A stretch of DNA of 64,000 nucleotides. It comes from Herbaspirillum seropedicae. GTDB taxonomy: Bacteria > Pseudomonadota > Gammaproteobacteria > Burkholderiales > Burkholderiaceae_D. The DNA lies in the NCBI RefSeq assembly GCF_001040945.1, contig NZ_CP011930.1, forward strand, positions 1,550,001 to 1,614,000. Direction: 5' to 3'. Each line of letters opens with the position of its first letter. Within the stretch, counting starts at the first letter, position 1. The translations under genes and the position numbers were made by a program. Shown one piece after another: positions 38,136-47,105 of the stretch. The notes under the pieces are model-generated. The model ran no database searches. It was not told the DNA's origin and saw only the letters and a program-made list of their open reading frames with translations.

Positions 38136-40604
38136 TCAATGGCCCTGGTTGGTGCTGTCCAGGAAACGCCGGGCGTTTTCATTCGGTGCGCGCGTCCCAT
38201 TCGTCGCCGGTGCAGTGCCTGGGACATTCGGTTCCGGCTGTGTGCTACCCGGCGTAGCCGGAGCCTGGCTCGGCGTCCAGCCGAAGAAGTTCGAGATCGC
38301 ATCCACCACCGTCACGCCCACATTGGTCACCAGACCATTATTCGGGGTGAAGTTGTCGTAGTAGGGTTCGCCATCGATGAAGCGGATGCCTTCAGGCACT
38401 GGCAAGTCGAATTGCGGCACACCCTTCAAGGCCTTGGCCATGTAGTCGACCCAGATCGGCAGCGCCAGCTGTGCGCCGAATTCCTTGCTGCCCAGGCTCT
38501 TGGGCTGGTCATAGCCCATCCAGACGACCGTCGCCAGGGTGCGCTGGTAGCCGGCGAACCAGCCATCGACGGCGTCATTGGTGGTACCGGTCTTGCCGGC
38601 CAGGTCGCTGCGGCCGATGCTGTTGCTGCGCGCACCCGTACCCCCCTGGGCCACCGACTTGAGCATGCTGGTCATCATGTAGCTGTTGCGCTCCGACACC
38701 ACACGCGGTGCGCCATTGCCCACGATCAGCGGCTCGGCCTTGGACAGCGCCTGGCCACGCGCATCGGTGATCTGGGAGATCAGGTAGGGCTGGACCTTGT
38801 AGCCGCCGTTGGCAAACACCGAGTAGGCCGCCGAGAGCTGCAGCGGATTGGTCTGGCCCGCACCCAGCGCCATCGGCAGGTAGGGCGGCACTTTGTCGGC
38901 ATCGAAACCGTAGGTACCGGTGATGAAGTCCTTGGCATAGGGCACGCCGATGTAGTCCAGCGTACGGATGGCCACCAGGTTCACCGACTTCTGCAGGGCA
39001 GTGCGCACGGTGATGGGGCCGGCCGGGGTCTCGTCATCCCTGGGCTCCCAGTTCGGCTGGCCGGGGCCGGCAGGATAGGAGACCGGAGCATCATTGACGA
39101 TGGAGGCCGGCGCAAAACCCTTCTCCAGTGCTGCCGAGTAGATGAAGGGCTTGAAGGTGGAGCCAGGCTGGCGCCAGGCTTGCGTGACGTGGTTGAAGTT
39201 GTTCTGGGTGAAGTCGAAGCCACCGACCAGCGCGCGGATCGCGCCATCCTGCGGCACCACCGACACCAGCGCGGCTTCCACCTGCGGCAGTTGCGCCACC
39301 TGCCAGTTCTGCTTGGCGTCCTGCATCACGCGGATCAGCGCGCCGGGGCCGATGCGTATGTCCTTCTTGGCCTTTTCCGACAGGGCCGACGCCACGAAGC
39401 GCAGCGCCTCACCCTTGATGCTGATCTTGTCGCCGCTACGCAGCACGGCGTCGATCTGCTTGGGGCTGGCCGCGACTACCACTGCGGCCAGGATGTCGTC
39501 GTTGTCCGGATGGTCATCCATCACGTCATCGATGGCGGCGGCGCGGTCCTCGGCATTGGCCGGCAGCTCGATGGTCTCTTCCGGACCGCGATAGCCGTGG
39601 CGGCGGTCGTAGTCCATCACACCCTTGCGCACGGCCAGGTAAGCGGCCTGCTGGTCGGCGGCATTGACGGTGGTATAGACGTTGAAGCCCTGGGTGTAGG
39701 TATCTTCCTTGTACTGCGCATAGACCATCTGGCGCACCATTTCATTCACATACTCGGCGTGAATGTTGTATTGGCTGCCCGGTGCGCGCACCTTCAGTTC
39801 TTCCTTGGCGGCCTTTTCATATTGCGCCTTGGTGATGAAGCCCACGTCCAGCATGCGCTGCAGGATGTACTGCTGGCGGATATGGGCGCGCTTGGGATTG
39901 ACGATGGGGTTGTAGGCCGAGGGCGCCTTGGGCAGGCCGGCCAGCATGGCCGCTTCGGCCAGGGTGACGTCCTTGAGGTCCTTGCCGAAGTAGGTGCGGG
40001 CGGCGGCGGCGAAGCCGAAGGCGCGCTGGCCCAGGTAGATCTGGTTCATGTAGACCTCCAGGATCTGGTCCTTGGTCAAGGCATGTTCGATCTTGTTGGC
40101 CAGCAGCACTTCATAGAGCTTGCGGGAGAAGGTCTTTTCCTTGGTCAGGAAGACGTTGCGCGCCACCTGCATGGTGATGGTGCTGGCGCCTTGCGAGGCG
40201 CTGCCGCGCAGCACGTCGGTGACCAGCGCACGGGCGATGCCGATCCAGTCGATGCCGCCGTGTTCATAGAAGCGATAGTCCTCGATGGCCAGCACGGCGT
40301 TCTTCATGTCGGCCGGAATGTCGTCCAGCTTGACCAGGCTGCGCTTTTCTTCACCAAACTCGCCCAGCAGCACCTTGTCTTCGGACCAGATGCGCAGCGG
40401 CACCTTGGGGCGATAGTCGGTGATCAGTTCCAGCGAGGGCAGGCGCGGATTGATGAAGATCAGGGCATAGACCACCAGCAGCGCGCCGGCGACGCCCAGG
40501 CCAAGGATGGACAGTCCGATGAACTTGGCGATGTTGGGGTTGAGAAAACCGCGCTGTCGGGTGAGGGGGCGGGAATGCGGTCGGGGAAGCGTTGGCAGAG
40601 GCAT
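38136..40604 (-). CDS. mrcA: Penicillin-binding protein 1A (bifunctional class A PBP)
   Basis: 822 residues. A single TM anchor lies near residues 27-50. The GT51 glycosyltransferase has catalytic Glu in 'AIEDYRFYEHGG' and 'GASTITMQVARN'. An OB-like insert follows, then the transpeptidase with SxxK in 'PGSTFKP', SxN in 'KSVNL' and KTG in 'AGKTGTT'. It polymerises and cross-links peptidoglycan in the periplasm. The C-terminal tail is Pro/Thr-rich and disordered. In many betaproteobacteria mrcA is divergent from pilMNOPQ; here its divergent neighbour is uup. Confidence 0.96.
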   Translation of the reverse strand: MPLPTLPRPHSRPLTRQRGFLNPNIAKFIGLSILGLGVAGALLVVYALIFINPRLPSLELITDYRPKVPLRIWSEDKVLLGEFGEEKRSLVKLDDIPADMKNAVLAIEDYRFYEHGGIDWIGIARALVTDVLRGSASQGASTITMQVARNVFLTKEKTFSRKLYEVLLANKIEHALTKDQILEVYMNQIYLGQRAFGFAAAARTYFGKDLKDVTLAEAAMLAGLPKAPSAYNPIVNPKRAHIRQQYILQRMLDVGFITKAQYEKAAKEELKVRAPGSQYNIHAEYVNEMVRQMVYAQYKEDTYTQGFNVYTTVNAADQQAAYLAVRKGVMDYDRRHGYRGPEETIELPANAEDRAAAIDDVMDDHPDNDDILAAVVVAASPKQIDAVLRSGDKISIKGEALRFVASALSEKAKKDIRIGPGALIRVMQDAKQNWQVAQLPQVEAALVSVVPQDGAIRALVGGFDFTQNNFNHVTQAWRQPGSTFKPFIYSAALEKGFAPASIVNDAPVSYPAGPGQPNWEPRDDETPAGPITVRTALQKSVNLVAIRTLDYIGVPYAKDFITGTYGFDADKVPPYLPMALGAGQTNPLQLSAAYSVFANGGYKVQPYLISQITDARGQALSKAEPLIVGNGAPRVVSERNSYMMTSMLKSVAQGGTGARSNSIGRSDLAGKTGTTNDAVDGWFAGYQRTLATVVWMGYDQPKSLGSKEFGAQLALPIWVDYMAKALKGVPQFDLPVPEGIRFIDGEPYYDNFTPNNGLVTNVGVTVVDAISNFFGWTPSQAPATPGSTQPEPNVPGTAPATNGTRAPNENARRFLDSTNQGH

Positions 40605-40922
40605 GGGATGAGCAGAAATCGGGATGCGCTATCTTACAGCATCGGGCCGCCAGGCCGGCGCGGCGCGCTCGGCCAATGCTTAACCAGTTGTAACATGGAA
40701 CTTCTTCGACGCTGAAATTCGAGTATCTGTCGCTATTTGTCGTCAGGACCGTTGCTACAGTGCAAACCAAGGGCGTCATTGGCGGGGCCTGCGGGCATTC
40801 CTGCGCTTAAATCAGCATTTCGGCGGCGCAGTCGGTACAATGCCGCTCTTGCGCTTTTTCAAGCGCCCTTGCATCCATCCTGCACGGCCCAGGCCGTTGC
40901 ACTCACGCAGATCACGCACGCT
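40605..40922. other. Divergent intergenic region between mrcA and uup, 318 bases
   Basis: No gene supported. A TACAAT at 40836-40841 is a possible -10 for uup, without a clear -35. An in-frame extension of uup to 40737 exists but lacks a ribosome binding site and family similarity. Confidence 0.35.
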
Positions 40923-42845
40923 ATGGCAGTCATTTCCCTTTCCGACGCACAACTGGCCTTCGGCCACGTCGCCCTTCTGGATCACGCCGAATTCTCGCTG
41001 GAGACCGGCGAACGCATTGGCCTGATCGGCCGCAACGGCACCGGCAAGTCCTCGCTGTTGAAGATCATCGCGGGGCGCTCCAAGCTGGACGATGGCCTCC
41101 TGGTGATGCAGCAGAACCTGAAGATTGCCTATGTCGACCAGGAGCCGCATTTCCCGGAAGAGATGACCGTCTTCGATGCCGTGGCCTCGGGGCTGGGCGA
41201 GCTGCCGGCGCTGCTGGCCGAATATGAGGCCATCACCGGCCAGTTCGGCGGCGACAACGATGATGCGCTGCTGGAGCGCATGCACCAGATCCAGACCGTG
41301 CTGGATGCGGCCGATGCCTGGTCCATCGGCAACAAGGTCGAGACCACGCTGGACAAGCTCAACCTGAACCGCGATGCCCGCATCGGCGAGCTCTCCGGCG
41401 GCATGAAGAAGCGCGTGGCGCTGGCCTGCGGCCTGGTCGGCAACCCCGACGTGCTGCTGCTGGACGAACCGACCAACCACCTCGACTTCGGCTCCATCCT
41501 CTGGCTGGAAGGCCTGCTGCGCGACTTCAAGGGCAGCATCCTCTTCATCACCCACGACCGTAGCTTCCTGGACAACGTCTCGACCCGCATCATCGAACTG
41601 GATCGCGGCAAGATCCTCTCCTTCCCTGGCAACTTCACCACCTACCAGACCCGCAAGGCCGAGCTGCTGGCCAATGAAGAGGTGGAAAACGCCAAGTTCG
41701 ACAAATTCCTGGCCCAGGAAGAAGTCTGGATCCGCAAGGGCGTGCAGGCCCGCCGTACCCGCGACGAAGGCCGCGTGCGCCGCCTGGAAGCCTTGCGCGT
41801 GCAGCGCAGCGAGCGCCGCGAGCGGCAAGGCCAGGTGAAGCTGGAAGTGGGCACGGGCGAGCGTTCCGGCAAGATCGTGGCGGAACTGGAGAACGTGAAC
41901 AAGGCCTATGGTCCCAAGACCATCGTGCGCGACTTCAGCACCATCCTCATGCGTGGCGACAAGGTCGGCCTGATCGGCCAGAATGGCGCCGGCAAGACCA
42001 CGCTGTTGAAGCTGATCCTGGGCGAGGAAGCCCCCGACAGCGGCACCGTCAAGCAGGGCACCAAGATGCAGGTGGCGTATTTCGATCAGATGCGCGCGCA
42101 GTTGAATGAAGAAACCACCTTGGCCGATACCATCGCGCCGGGCAGCGACTGGGTCGAAGTCAACGGCCAGCGCAAGCATGTGATGACCTATCTGTCGGAC
42201 TTCCTGTTTGCCCCCGAGCGCGCCCGTTCGCCGGTGCGCACGCTCTCCGGCGGTGAGCGCAACCGCCTGCTGCTGGCGCGCCTGTTCGCCAAGCCGGCCA
42301 ATGTGCTGGTGCTGGACGAACCGACCAATGACCTCGATATCGATACCCTGGAACTGCTGGAAGAATTGCTGGAAGAATACGAAGGCACTGTCTTCCTGGT
42401 CAGCCACGACCGCATGTTCCTGGACAACGTGGTCACCCAGGTGATCGCCTCCGAAGGCAATGGCGTCTGGCGTGAGTACGTGGGGGGGTATTCCGACTGG
42501 GAGCGCCAGCGCCCGGCGCAGCAGGCTGCTTCGTCCAAGGCCGCCGCCAAGGCTGCTGACAAGAGCGAGGTGAAGGCCGAATCGACCATGGCCGCACCGG
42601 TCGTGGCGCCGGTGGCGGCCAAGAAGAAGCTGAGCTACAAGGAGCAGCGTGAGTTGGACGAGCTGCCCAAGCGCATCGCCGCGCTGGAAGCGGAACAGAA
42701 GGAACTGTCCGCCAAGCTGGCCGATCCGGATCTGTACAAGAAGGGGGCCGATGAAGCCGTCAAGCTGAACCAGCGCTTTGCCGAGATCGACGAGGAATTG
42801 CTGGTGAGCCTGGAGCGCTGGGAAGAAATCGAGGGCAAGCAGTAA
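40923..42845 (+). CDS. uup: ABC-F family ATPase Uup
   Basis: 640 residues. There are two ABC ATPase domains, with Walker A 'GRNGTGKSS' and 'GQNGAGKTT', signatures 'LSGGMKKR' and 'LSGGERNR', and Walker B 'LLLDEPTNHLD' and 'LVLDEPTNDLD'. A P-site-tRNA-interaction-type linker lies between them. The C-terminal coiled coil ('QRELDELPKRIAALEAEQ') follows an Ala/Lys-rich linker and identifies Uup among ABC-F proteins. There is no membrane domain; it acts on ribosomes or branched DNA and affects transposon excision in E. coli. Its 3' end faces the SirB1-like gene 15 bases away. Confidence 0.93.
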   Translation: MAVISLSDAQLAFGHVALLDHAEFSLETGERIGLIGRNGTGKSSLLKIIAGRSKLDDGLLVMQQNLKIAYVDQEPHFPEEMTVFDAVASGLGELPALLAEYEAITGQFGGDNDDALLERMHQIQTVLDAADAWSIGNKVETTLDKLNLNRDARIGELSGGMKKRVALACGLVGNPDVLLLDEPTNHLDFGSILWLEGLLRDFKGSILFITHDRSFLDNVSTRIIELDRGKILSFPGNFTTYQTRKAELLANEEVENAKFDKFLAQEEVWIRKGVQARRTRDEGRVRRLEALRVQRSERRERQGQVKLEVGTGERSGKIVAELENVNKAYGPKTIVRDFSTILMRGDKVGLIGQNGAGKTTLLKLILGEEAPDSGTVKQGTKMQVAYFDQMRAQLNEETTLADTIAPGSDWVEVNGQRKHVMTYLSDFLFAPERARSPVRTLSGGERNRLLLARLFAKPANVLVLDEPTNDLDIDTLELLEELLEEYEGTVFLVSHDRMFLDNVVTQVIASEGNGVWREYVGGYSDWERQRPAQQAASSKAAAKAADKSEVKAESTMAAPVVAPVAAKKKLSYKEQRELDELPKRIAALEAEQKELSAKLADPDLYKKGADEAVKLNQRFAEIDEELLVSLERWEEIEGKQ

Positions 42846-42860
42846 GCCCGCCCGGGTTGG

Positions 42861-43718
42861 TCAGTTCGGCTTGCGCAGCGCTTCGCGCAGGTCGGGCAGC
42901 ATCTCGCGCAGATTGGGTGCGTCCTCGGCATGGGGACGCAGGGCCAGGTAGGCTTCCAGGTCTTCCAGCGCCGCCTGAGCCTGGCCCAGGTTGGCGTAGG
43001 CCAGTCCGCGGTCGCGCTTTTCGGTGATTTCCTCGGGCAGCAGGATGACCAGGCGCTCCTGCACATCCAGCACCTGTTGCCAGCGCTGGCTTTCCATGAA
43101 GATGGCCTTGAGGTTGCGCAACATGCGCGCCAGGATCTCGCGCGGATGCGCCGCCCGCAGATAGGCTGCCAGCGGCAGTTCATCGCCGAATTCTTCATCA
43201 GGCTGATGCGTCAGGAAAGGTTCCAGGCGCTCTTCCAGCTCTTCCCGCGAGAGGCTGGCCCCGTTCATGGGGTCGAGCACGATTTCCCCCGACTGTACCG
43301 ACAGCTTCATCAGGAAATGACCGGGGAATGACACCCCCTTCATATCCAGTCCGATGTGCTGGGCCAGTTCGATATAGACCACGGCCAGCGAGATGGGGAT
43401 GCCGCGCCGGGTCGAGAGCACCCGGTGGATGTAGCTGTTGTCGGGATCGTAATAATTGTTGACGTTGCCGGCAAAGGCCATTTCCTGGAAGAAGAAATGG
43501 TTGAGCATGCGCAGCTTCTGGATCTGCGAAGCGTCCGAGGGCAGGCGCTGCTTGAGCTTGGCGGCCAGCGTATCGAGCGCCATCTCCTCTTCGGCGAAAT
43601 CCATCTCGGGATAGAAGTCCTGACCCAGCGTCAGGGCGGATTCGAACAAGGGAATCGAATCGTCCTGGCGCACCAGTGAAGCGAAATAGTCGAGGGAGGT
43701 GAGCGTCATGTCACCCAT
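42861..43718 (-). CDS. SirB1-family transglutaminase-like protein with TPR region
   Basis: 285 residues. The N-terminal SirB1 (transglutaminase-like fold) domain has 'YYDPDNSYIHRVLSTRRGIPISL' broken in the middle of the family signature, and 'GVSFPGHFLMKL'. The C-terminal TPR-like helices (about 215-280, 'GLAYANLGQAQAALEDLEAYL') suggest protein binding. Family members (E. coli YchA) are of unknown function, often near prmC/hemK. Two starts are possible, 43718 and 43709; the GGGTGA between them could serve the second. Confidence 0.88.
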   Translation of the reverse strand: MGDMTLTSLDYFASLVRQDDSIPLFESALTLGQDFYPEMDFAEEEMALDTLAAKLKQRLPSDASQIQKLRMLNHFFFQEMAFAGNVNNYYDPDNSYIHRVLSTRRGIPISLAVVYIELAQHIGLDMKGVSFPGHFLMKLSVQSGEIVLDPMNGASLSREELEERLEPFLTHQPDEEFGDELPLAAYLRAAHPREILARMLRNLKAIFMESQRWQQVLDVQERLVILLPEEITEKRDRGLAYANLGQAQAALEDLEAYLALRPHAEDAPNLREMLPDLREALRKPN

Positions 43719-43820
43719 GCTATCAAAATATTGCGCGCTGCGTCAGGTCTGTCTGCTGTGGCAAGAAAGATCATGATTCAGCTTGCCGACAGTCTGACCA
43801 ACACCTTTTGATTCACCACC

Positions 43821-45374
43821 TCAGCGCCGCGCAATGCGCTTGAACTCGCGCAGCCGGAATCCCATGGCAAACAGCGGCCCGAAGTAGGCCAGGGCGCACA
43901 CCAGCATCACCAGCGCCAGGGCGCCGATGCGCATGAGCGGATGGGCGCGCAGGGCGATCCAGTCGAAGTGCCCGGCGATCCACAGGGAAGCGCCCGCCAG
44001 CACCAGCAGTGCACCCGTCAGGCGCACCAGGAACAGGCCCCAGCCGGGGCGCGGTACATAGATCTGGCGGCGGCGCAGTCCGATGAACAGGCACAGCGCA
44101 TTCAGGCAGGCCCCCAGGCCGATGGACAGCGCCAGCCCGGCGTGGGCGAACAGGGGCACGAAGACGCTATTCATCAGCTGGGTGGCGATGAGCACGCCCA
44201 CGGCGATGATCACGGGGGTGCGGATGTCCTGCTTGGCATAGAAGCCCGGCGCCAGGATCTTGACCATGACCAGGCCGATCAGGCCGACCCCGTAGGCCAC
44301 CAGGGCGTGGCCGGTCATGGTCACCGAAAGTGCGTCGAAGCGGCCGTAGTGGAACAGGGTGGCCGTCAAGGGCTCGGAGAGCGTGGCCAGCGCGACGGCA
44401 GAGGGCATGGCCAGCATGAAGGTCAGGCGCAGACCCCAGTCCAGCAGGGAAGAGTATTCCTCCATGTCCTGCGCGGCGTGGGCGTTGGACAGGCTGGGCA
44501 ACAGGATGGTCCCCAGCGCCACGCCCAAGAGCGCCGTCGGGAATTCCATCAAGCGGTCTGCATAGGAGAGCCAGGAGACGCTGCCATGTTCCAGGCGCGA
44601 GGCAATGTTGGTATTGATCATCAGGCTGATCTGCGCCGCCGAGACGGCAAAGATGGCCGGTCCCATCTTCTTGAGCACCCGTTTGACGCCCTCATCGCGC
44701 AGGCCCAGCAGGGGATTCCAGTAGAGGTGCGGCAGCATGCCGATCTTCATCAGCGCCGGCACCTGGATGGCCACTTGCAGGATGCCGCCCACCAGCACGG
44801 CAAAGGCCATGGCATAGATGGGTTGCGCCATGAAGGGGGCCACGAACAGCGAGGCGATGATGAAGGCCAGGTTCAGCAAGACCGAGGTCACAGCGGGAAT
44901 CTTGAATTCCTTCCAGGTATTGAGGATGCCCCCGGCCAGCGCCACGAAGGCCATGAAACCGATGTAGGGGAACATGATGCGGGTCATCACCACCGAGGCG
45001 TTGAAGGCGTCGGGGTTGTATTGCAGGCCGGTGGCGATGAAATAGACCACGAAGGGAGTCGCCAGGATGCCGGCCACGCAGGTGACCAGCATGACCCACA
45101 TCAGCACCGTGGCCACATGGTCCACCAGGTGCTTGGTCTGTTGCTCGCCGCGCTGGTTCTTGTATTCGGCCAGGATGGGGACGAAGGCCTGCGAGAAAGC
45201 GCCCTCGGCAAACAGCCGGCGCAGCAGGTTGGGGATGCGGAAGGCGATATTGAAGGCGTCGGTATAGGCGGAAGCGCCAAAGGCACGGGCAAACAGGATT
45301 TCCCGGACCAGTCCGGTGATGCGCGAGAGCATCGTCATGCCGGAGATGGCGGCGAGGGTTTTATGCAGATTCAT
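43821..45374 (-). CDS. murJ: Lipid II flippase MurJ
   Basis: 517 residues with about 14 transmembrane helices. The N-terminus has the MurJ signature 'SRITGLVREILFARAFGAS' and 'FRIPNLLRRLFAEGAFSQAF', carrying conserved Arg residues of the central cavity. It flips lipid-linked peptidoglycan precursor across the inner membrane. A TATAAT (45388-45383 on this strand) ends only 8 bases before the ATG, so the transcript may be nearly leaderless. It is divergent from rpsT, the usual betaproteobacterial pairing. Confidence 0.96.
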   Translation of the reverse strand: MNLHKTLAAISGMTMLSRITGLVREILFARAFGASAYTDAFNIAFRIPNLLRRLFAEGAFSQAFVPILAEYKNQRGEQQTKHLVDHVATVLMWVMLVTCVAGILATPFVVYFIATGLQYNPDAFNASVVMTRIMFPYIGFMAFVALAGGILNTWKEFKIPAVTSVLLNLAFIIASLFVAPFMAQPIYAMAFAVLVGGILQVAIQVPALMKIGMLPHLYWNPLLGLRDEGVKRVLKKMGPAIFAVSAAQISLMINTNIASRLEHGSVSWLSYADRLMEFPTALLGVALGTILLPSLSNAHAAQDMEEYSSLLDWGLRLTFMLAMPSAVALATLSEPLTATLFHYGRFDALSVTMTGHALVAYGVGLIGLVMVKILAPGFYAKQDIRTPVIIAVGVLIATQLMNSVFVPLFAHAGLALSIGLGACLNALCLFIGLRRRQIYVPRPGWGLFLVRLTGALLVLAGASLWIAGHFDWIALRAHPLMRIGALALVMLVCALAYFGPLFAMGFRLREFKRIARR

Positions 45375-45598
45375 GGAGCGGCATTATAGCGGGGGCAGGG
45401 AGGGCCGCGGCCAGGACAAGCGCAGCGCGACGCCAGGGCAGGCGCAAGCGCGCCATGGCGCTGTAGAGTGCGGCCGCACGGATCGGTTCAGCCCGGGTGT
45501 ATCATTTCCGCCGGGCAATCCGGAGTGCGCCGCGTAGTGGCGGTGGGGCTGCATGGCAACGGATGCCGTCCGGTTTACCGCAGATACGGACAAGTTGG

Positions 45599-45627
45599 TT
45601 GCCTGCTCACGCAAATCTGGTTATAAT
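45599..45627 (+). promoter_or_regulatory. Promoter of rpsT
   Basis: TTGCCT (45599-45604), a 17-base spacer and a perfect TATAAT (45622-45627). This predicts a leader of about 70 bases before rpsT. The rest of the 330-base murJ-rpsT interval (45375-45704) shows no gene. Confidence 0.75.
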
Positions 45628-45654
45628 CCGATGCTTTACAGAATTTGGCATCGC

Positions 45655-45685
45655 GAGTCCTAGGGGTTTGCGGCGCAAACGACTC
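45655..45685 (+). promoter_or_regulatory. Hairpin in the rpsT leader
   Basis: GTTTGC (45666-45671) pairs with GCAAAC (45675-45680), extended across a one-sided bulge by GAGTC (45655-45659) with GACTC (45681-45685). It lies wholly within the predicted rpsT 5' leader, where it could carry translational autoregulation by S20. Confidence 0.6.
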
Positions 45686-45704
45686 TCGATTTAGGATAAT
45701 TTTC

Positions 45705-45971
45705 ATGGCAAATACCGCACAGGCACGTAAGCGTGCTCGTCAAGCAGTCAAGCAAAACGCTCACAACTCGAGCCAGCGCTCGACCCTGCGCACCGCAATC
45801 AAGGCAGTTCGCAAGGCCATCGCCGCCGGCGACAAGGCTGCAGCAACCTCCGTGTTCCAATCTTCCGTGTCGACCATCGACAGCATCGCCGACAAGAAGA
45901 TCATCCACAAGAACAAGGCTGCTCGCCACAAGAGCCGTCTGGCTGCTGCCCTGAAGGCCCTGGCTGCTTAA
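45705..45971 (+). CDS. rpsT: 30S ribosomal protein S20
   Basis: 88 residues, the usual S20 size, Lys/Arg/Ala-rich. The sequence begins [20 protein letters not shown] and contains '[15 protein letters not shown]' and '[11 protein letters not shown]', a three-helix bundle binding 16S rRNA. The ATG at 45705 follows TTAGGATAATTTTC. Strong promoter, structured leader and terminator make it monocistronic. Confidence 0.98.
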   Translation: MANTAQARKRARQAVKQNAHNSSQRSTLRTAIKAVRKAIAAGDKAAATSVFQSSVSTIDSIADKKIIHKNKAARHKSRLAAALKALAA

Positions 45972-46037
45972 TCTGCGCCTGGCTTGAACTGAAGCGCGGC
46001 TCGGCCCGCTTCAGCTTGCAGTAGATGCAGTACAAGA

Positions 46038-46068
46038 AAAACCGCTTATTGCTAAGCGGTTTTTTGCG
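46038..46068 (+). terminator. Intrinsic terminator of rpsT
   Basis: Stem AAAACCGCTTA / TAAGCGGTTTT with loop TTGC and a T-tract, ending the rpsT transcript. Confidence 0.92.
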
Positions 46069-46133
46069 TTTTTATTGCCTGTGTTCTTCCTGGCGGCCGA
46101 GGCCGGAGCGACCGCCCCGGCCCTGCGCCCTGC

Positions 46134-46598
46134 TTAACGAGGCAAGCCTTCGATCTGGCTACCCGGCTGGATATTCTTTTGCTTGAACCAGCCCTTGTTC
46201 ATTTCCAGCGCATAGACCGCCGCACGCTTGGCGCAGTGCGAATCCAGCGTCTGTGCCTTCATGTCCTCGATGTTGATGATGACGCCTTTTTCGTCCATGA
46301 AGGCTACCGACAGGGGAATGAGGGTGTTTTTCATCCACATGCAGACCCCGGCCGGCTGCTCGAACAGGAACAGCATGCCTTCGTTGTCCCCCATCTTTTC
46401 CCGGAACATCAGACCTTGCTCGCGCTCGGCCTCGGTCTTGGCGACTTCTGCCTTGATCAGGTGGATGCCGATGTTGAGCTGGGTAGTGGGAAACTTGCGC
46501 ACCTGCGGCGTCTGGGCCTGGGCGCTGGAGAAGCAGGCGAGCGCCAGCAGGGTGGCGGCGCTGCGGACGAAAAAGCGGGAAAGAGGATGGTGGCGCAT
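46134..46598 (-). CDS. Exported DUF192-family protein
   Basis: 154 residues. A cleavable signal peptide ends 'ACFSSAQA'. The DUF192 domain contains 'EREQGLMFREKM', 'GMLFLFEQP' and 'CMWMKNTLIPLSVAFMD', the hallmark of this family of small beta-barrel envelope proteins. Function is unknown; some archaeal relatives have been studied structurally only. No strong ribosome binding site is visible. It may be co-transcribed with nothing: a terminator lies between it and the upstream small gene. Confidence 0.88.
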   Translation of the reverse strand: MRHHPLSRFFVRSAATLLALACFSSAQAQTPQVRKFPTTQLNIGIHLIKAEVAKTEAEREQGLMFREKMGDNEGMLFLFEQPAGVCMWMKNTLIPLSVAFMDEKGVIINIEDMKAQTLDSHCAKRAAVYALEMNKGWFKQKNIQPGSQIEGLPR

Positions 46599-46699
46599 GT
46601 TCGGATTCTATGGATATCGGTTCGTGCAGGGATCAGCAGCATAGCAGGCGCCGGGCGATGGTGGATGGCCCGGGGATGCGCGCAAAGTGCGCGCCCATG

Positions 46700-46727
46700 A
46701 AAAAAGGCAGGACCAGCCTGCCTTTTT
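46700..46727. terminator. Bidirectional intrinsic terminator
   Basis: Stem GGCAGG / CCTGCC with flanking A6 and T5 runs that extend the pairing. It ends the leftward small secreted-protein gene. Confidence 0.88.
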
Positions 46728-46744
46728 CGTCATGCGGACGCTAA

Positions 46745-46915
46745 TTACTTAGCTTCAGCTGCCTTCTTTGCCTTCTTTGCCTTCTTGGCTTTCTTTGCCT
46801 TCTTGGCCTTCGGAGCAGCGGCTTCAGCCTTCGGCGCTTCCGGAGCGGCCGGAGCTTGTGCGAAAGCAGCAGTTGCGAACAGACCAGCGATCAGAGCGGC
46901 GATCAATTTTTTCAT
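46745..46915 (-). CDS. 56-aa secreted Ala/Lys-repeat protein
   Basis: Residues 1-19 form a clean signal peptide (MKKLIAALIAGLFATAAFA). The mature part is Ala/Pro/Glu-rich and then five tandem K-K-A units (residues 37-52). AAGGA sits 5 bases before the ATG, and a terminator follows, so it is a complete small gene. The basic repeat resembles histone-H1-like tails, but export makes DNA binding unlikely; binding to the outer membrane, peptidoglycan or polyanions is possible. Similar short KKA proteins are often annotated as hypothetical in Burkholderiales (recollection). Confidence 0.8.
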   Translation of the reverse strand: MKKLIAALIAGLFATAAFAQAPAAPEAPKAEAAAPKAKKAKKAKKAKKAKKAAEAK

Positions 46916-46960
46916 TTTGCGTCCTTCAATTCAACATGTTAGGGATGTGAGGCAAACGAT

Positions 46961-47013
46961 GATTCGAGCGAATCACTGTCAATAACGGCAGCGGCTTGCA
47001 TAGGTTGACAGTG
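46961..47013. promoter_or_regulatory. Promoter region with nested palindromes upstream of the KKA protein gene
   Basis: CACTGTCAA (46974-46982) and TTGACAGTG (47005-47013) are perfect inverted arms. On the minus strand the first gives a consensus -35 TTGACA. The palindrome GATTCG-AG-CGAATC (46961-46974) falls in the spacer downstream of that box, an operator-like position. The -10 is weak. Confidence 0.5.
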
Positions 47014-47105
47014 TTCTTCATATTTTTAAGAGTTATTGCCAAGAAAATCTGTTGTGCGATCAGGAAAAACATTGTCATTGATGTAATTTTCCGTTTTGCG
47101 CCGCG

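Noticed and set aside
37719-38302. Leftward open frames through the tRNA-Arg region
   Set aside because: They cover a tRNA with an intron and its terminator; translation of structured RNA, not protein.
38139-40715. About 860-codon open frame antisense to mrcA
   Set aside because: No recognisable domains; composition is that of antisense GC-rich DNA, and mrcA carries complete active-site motifs.
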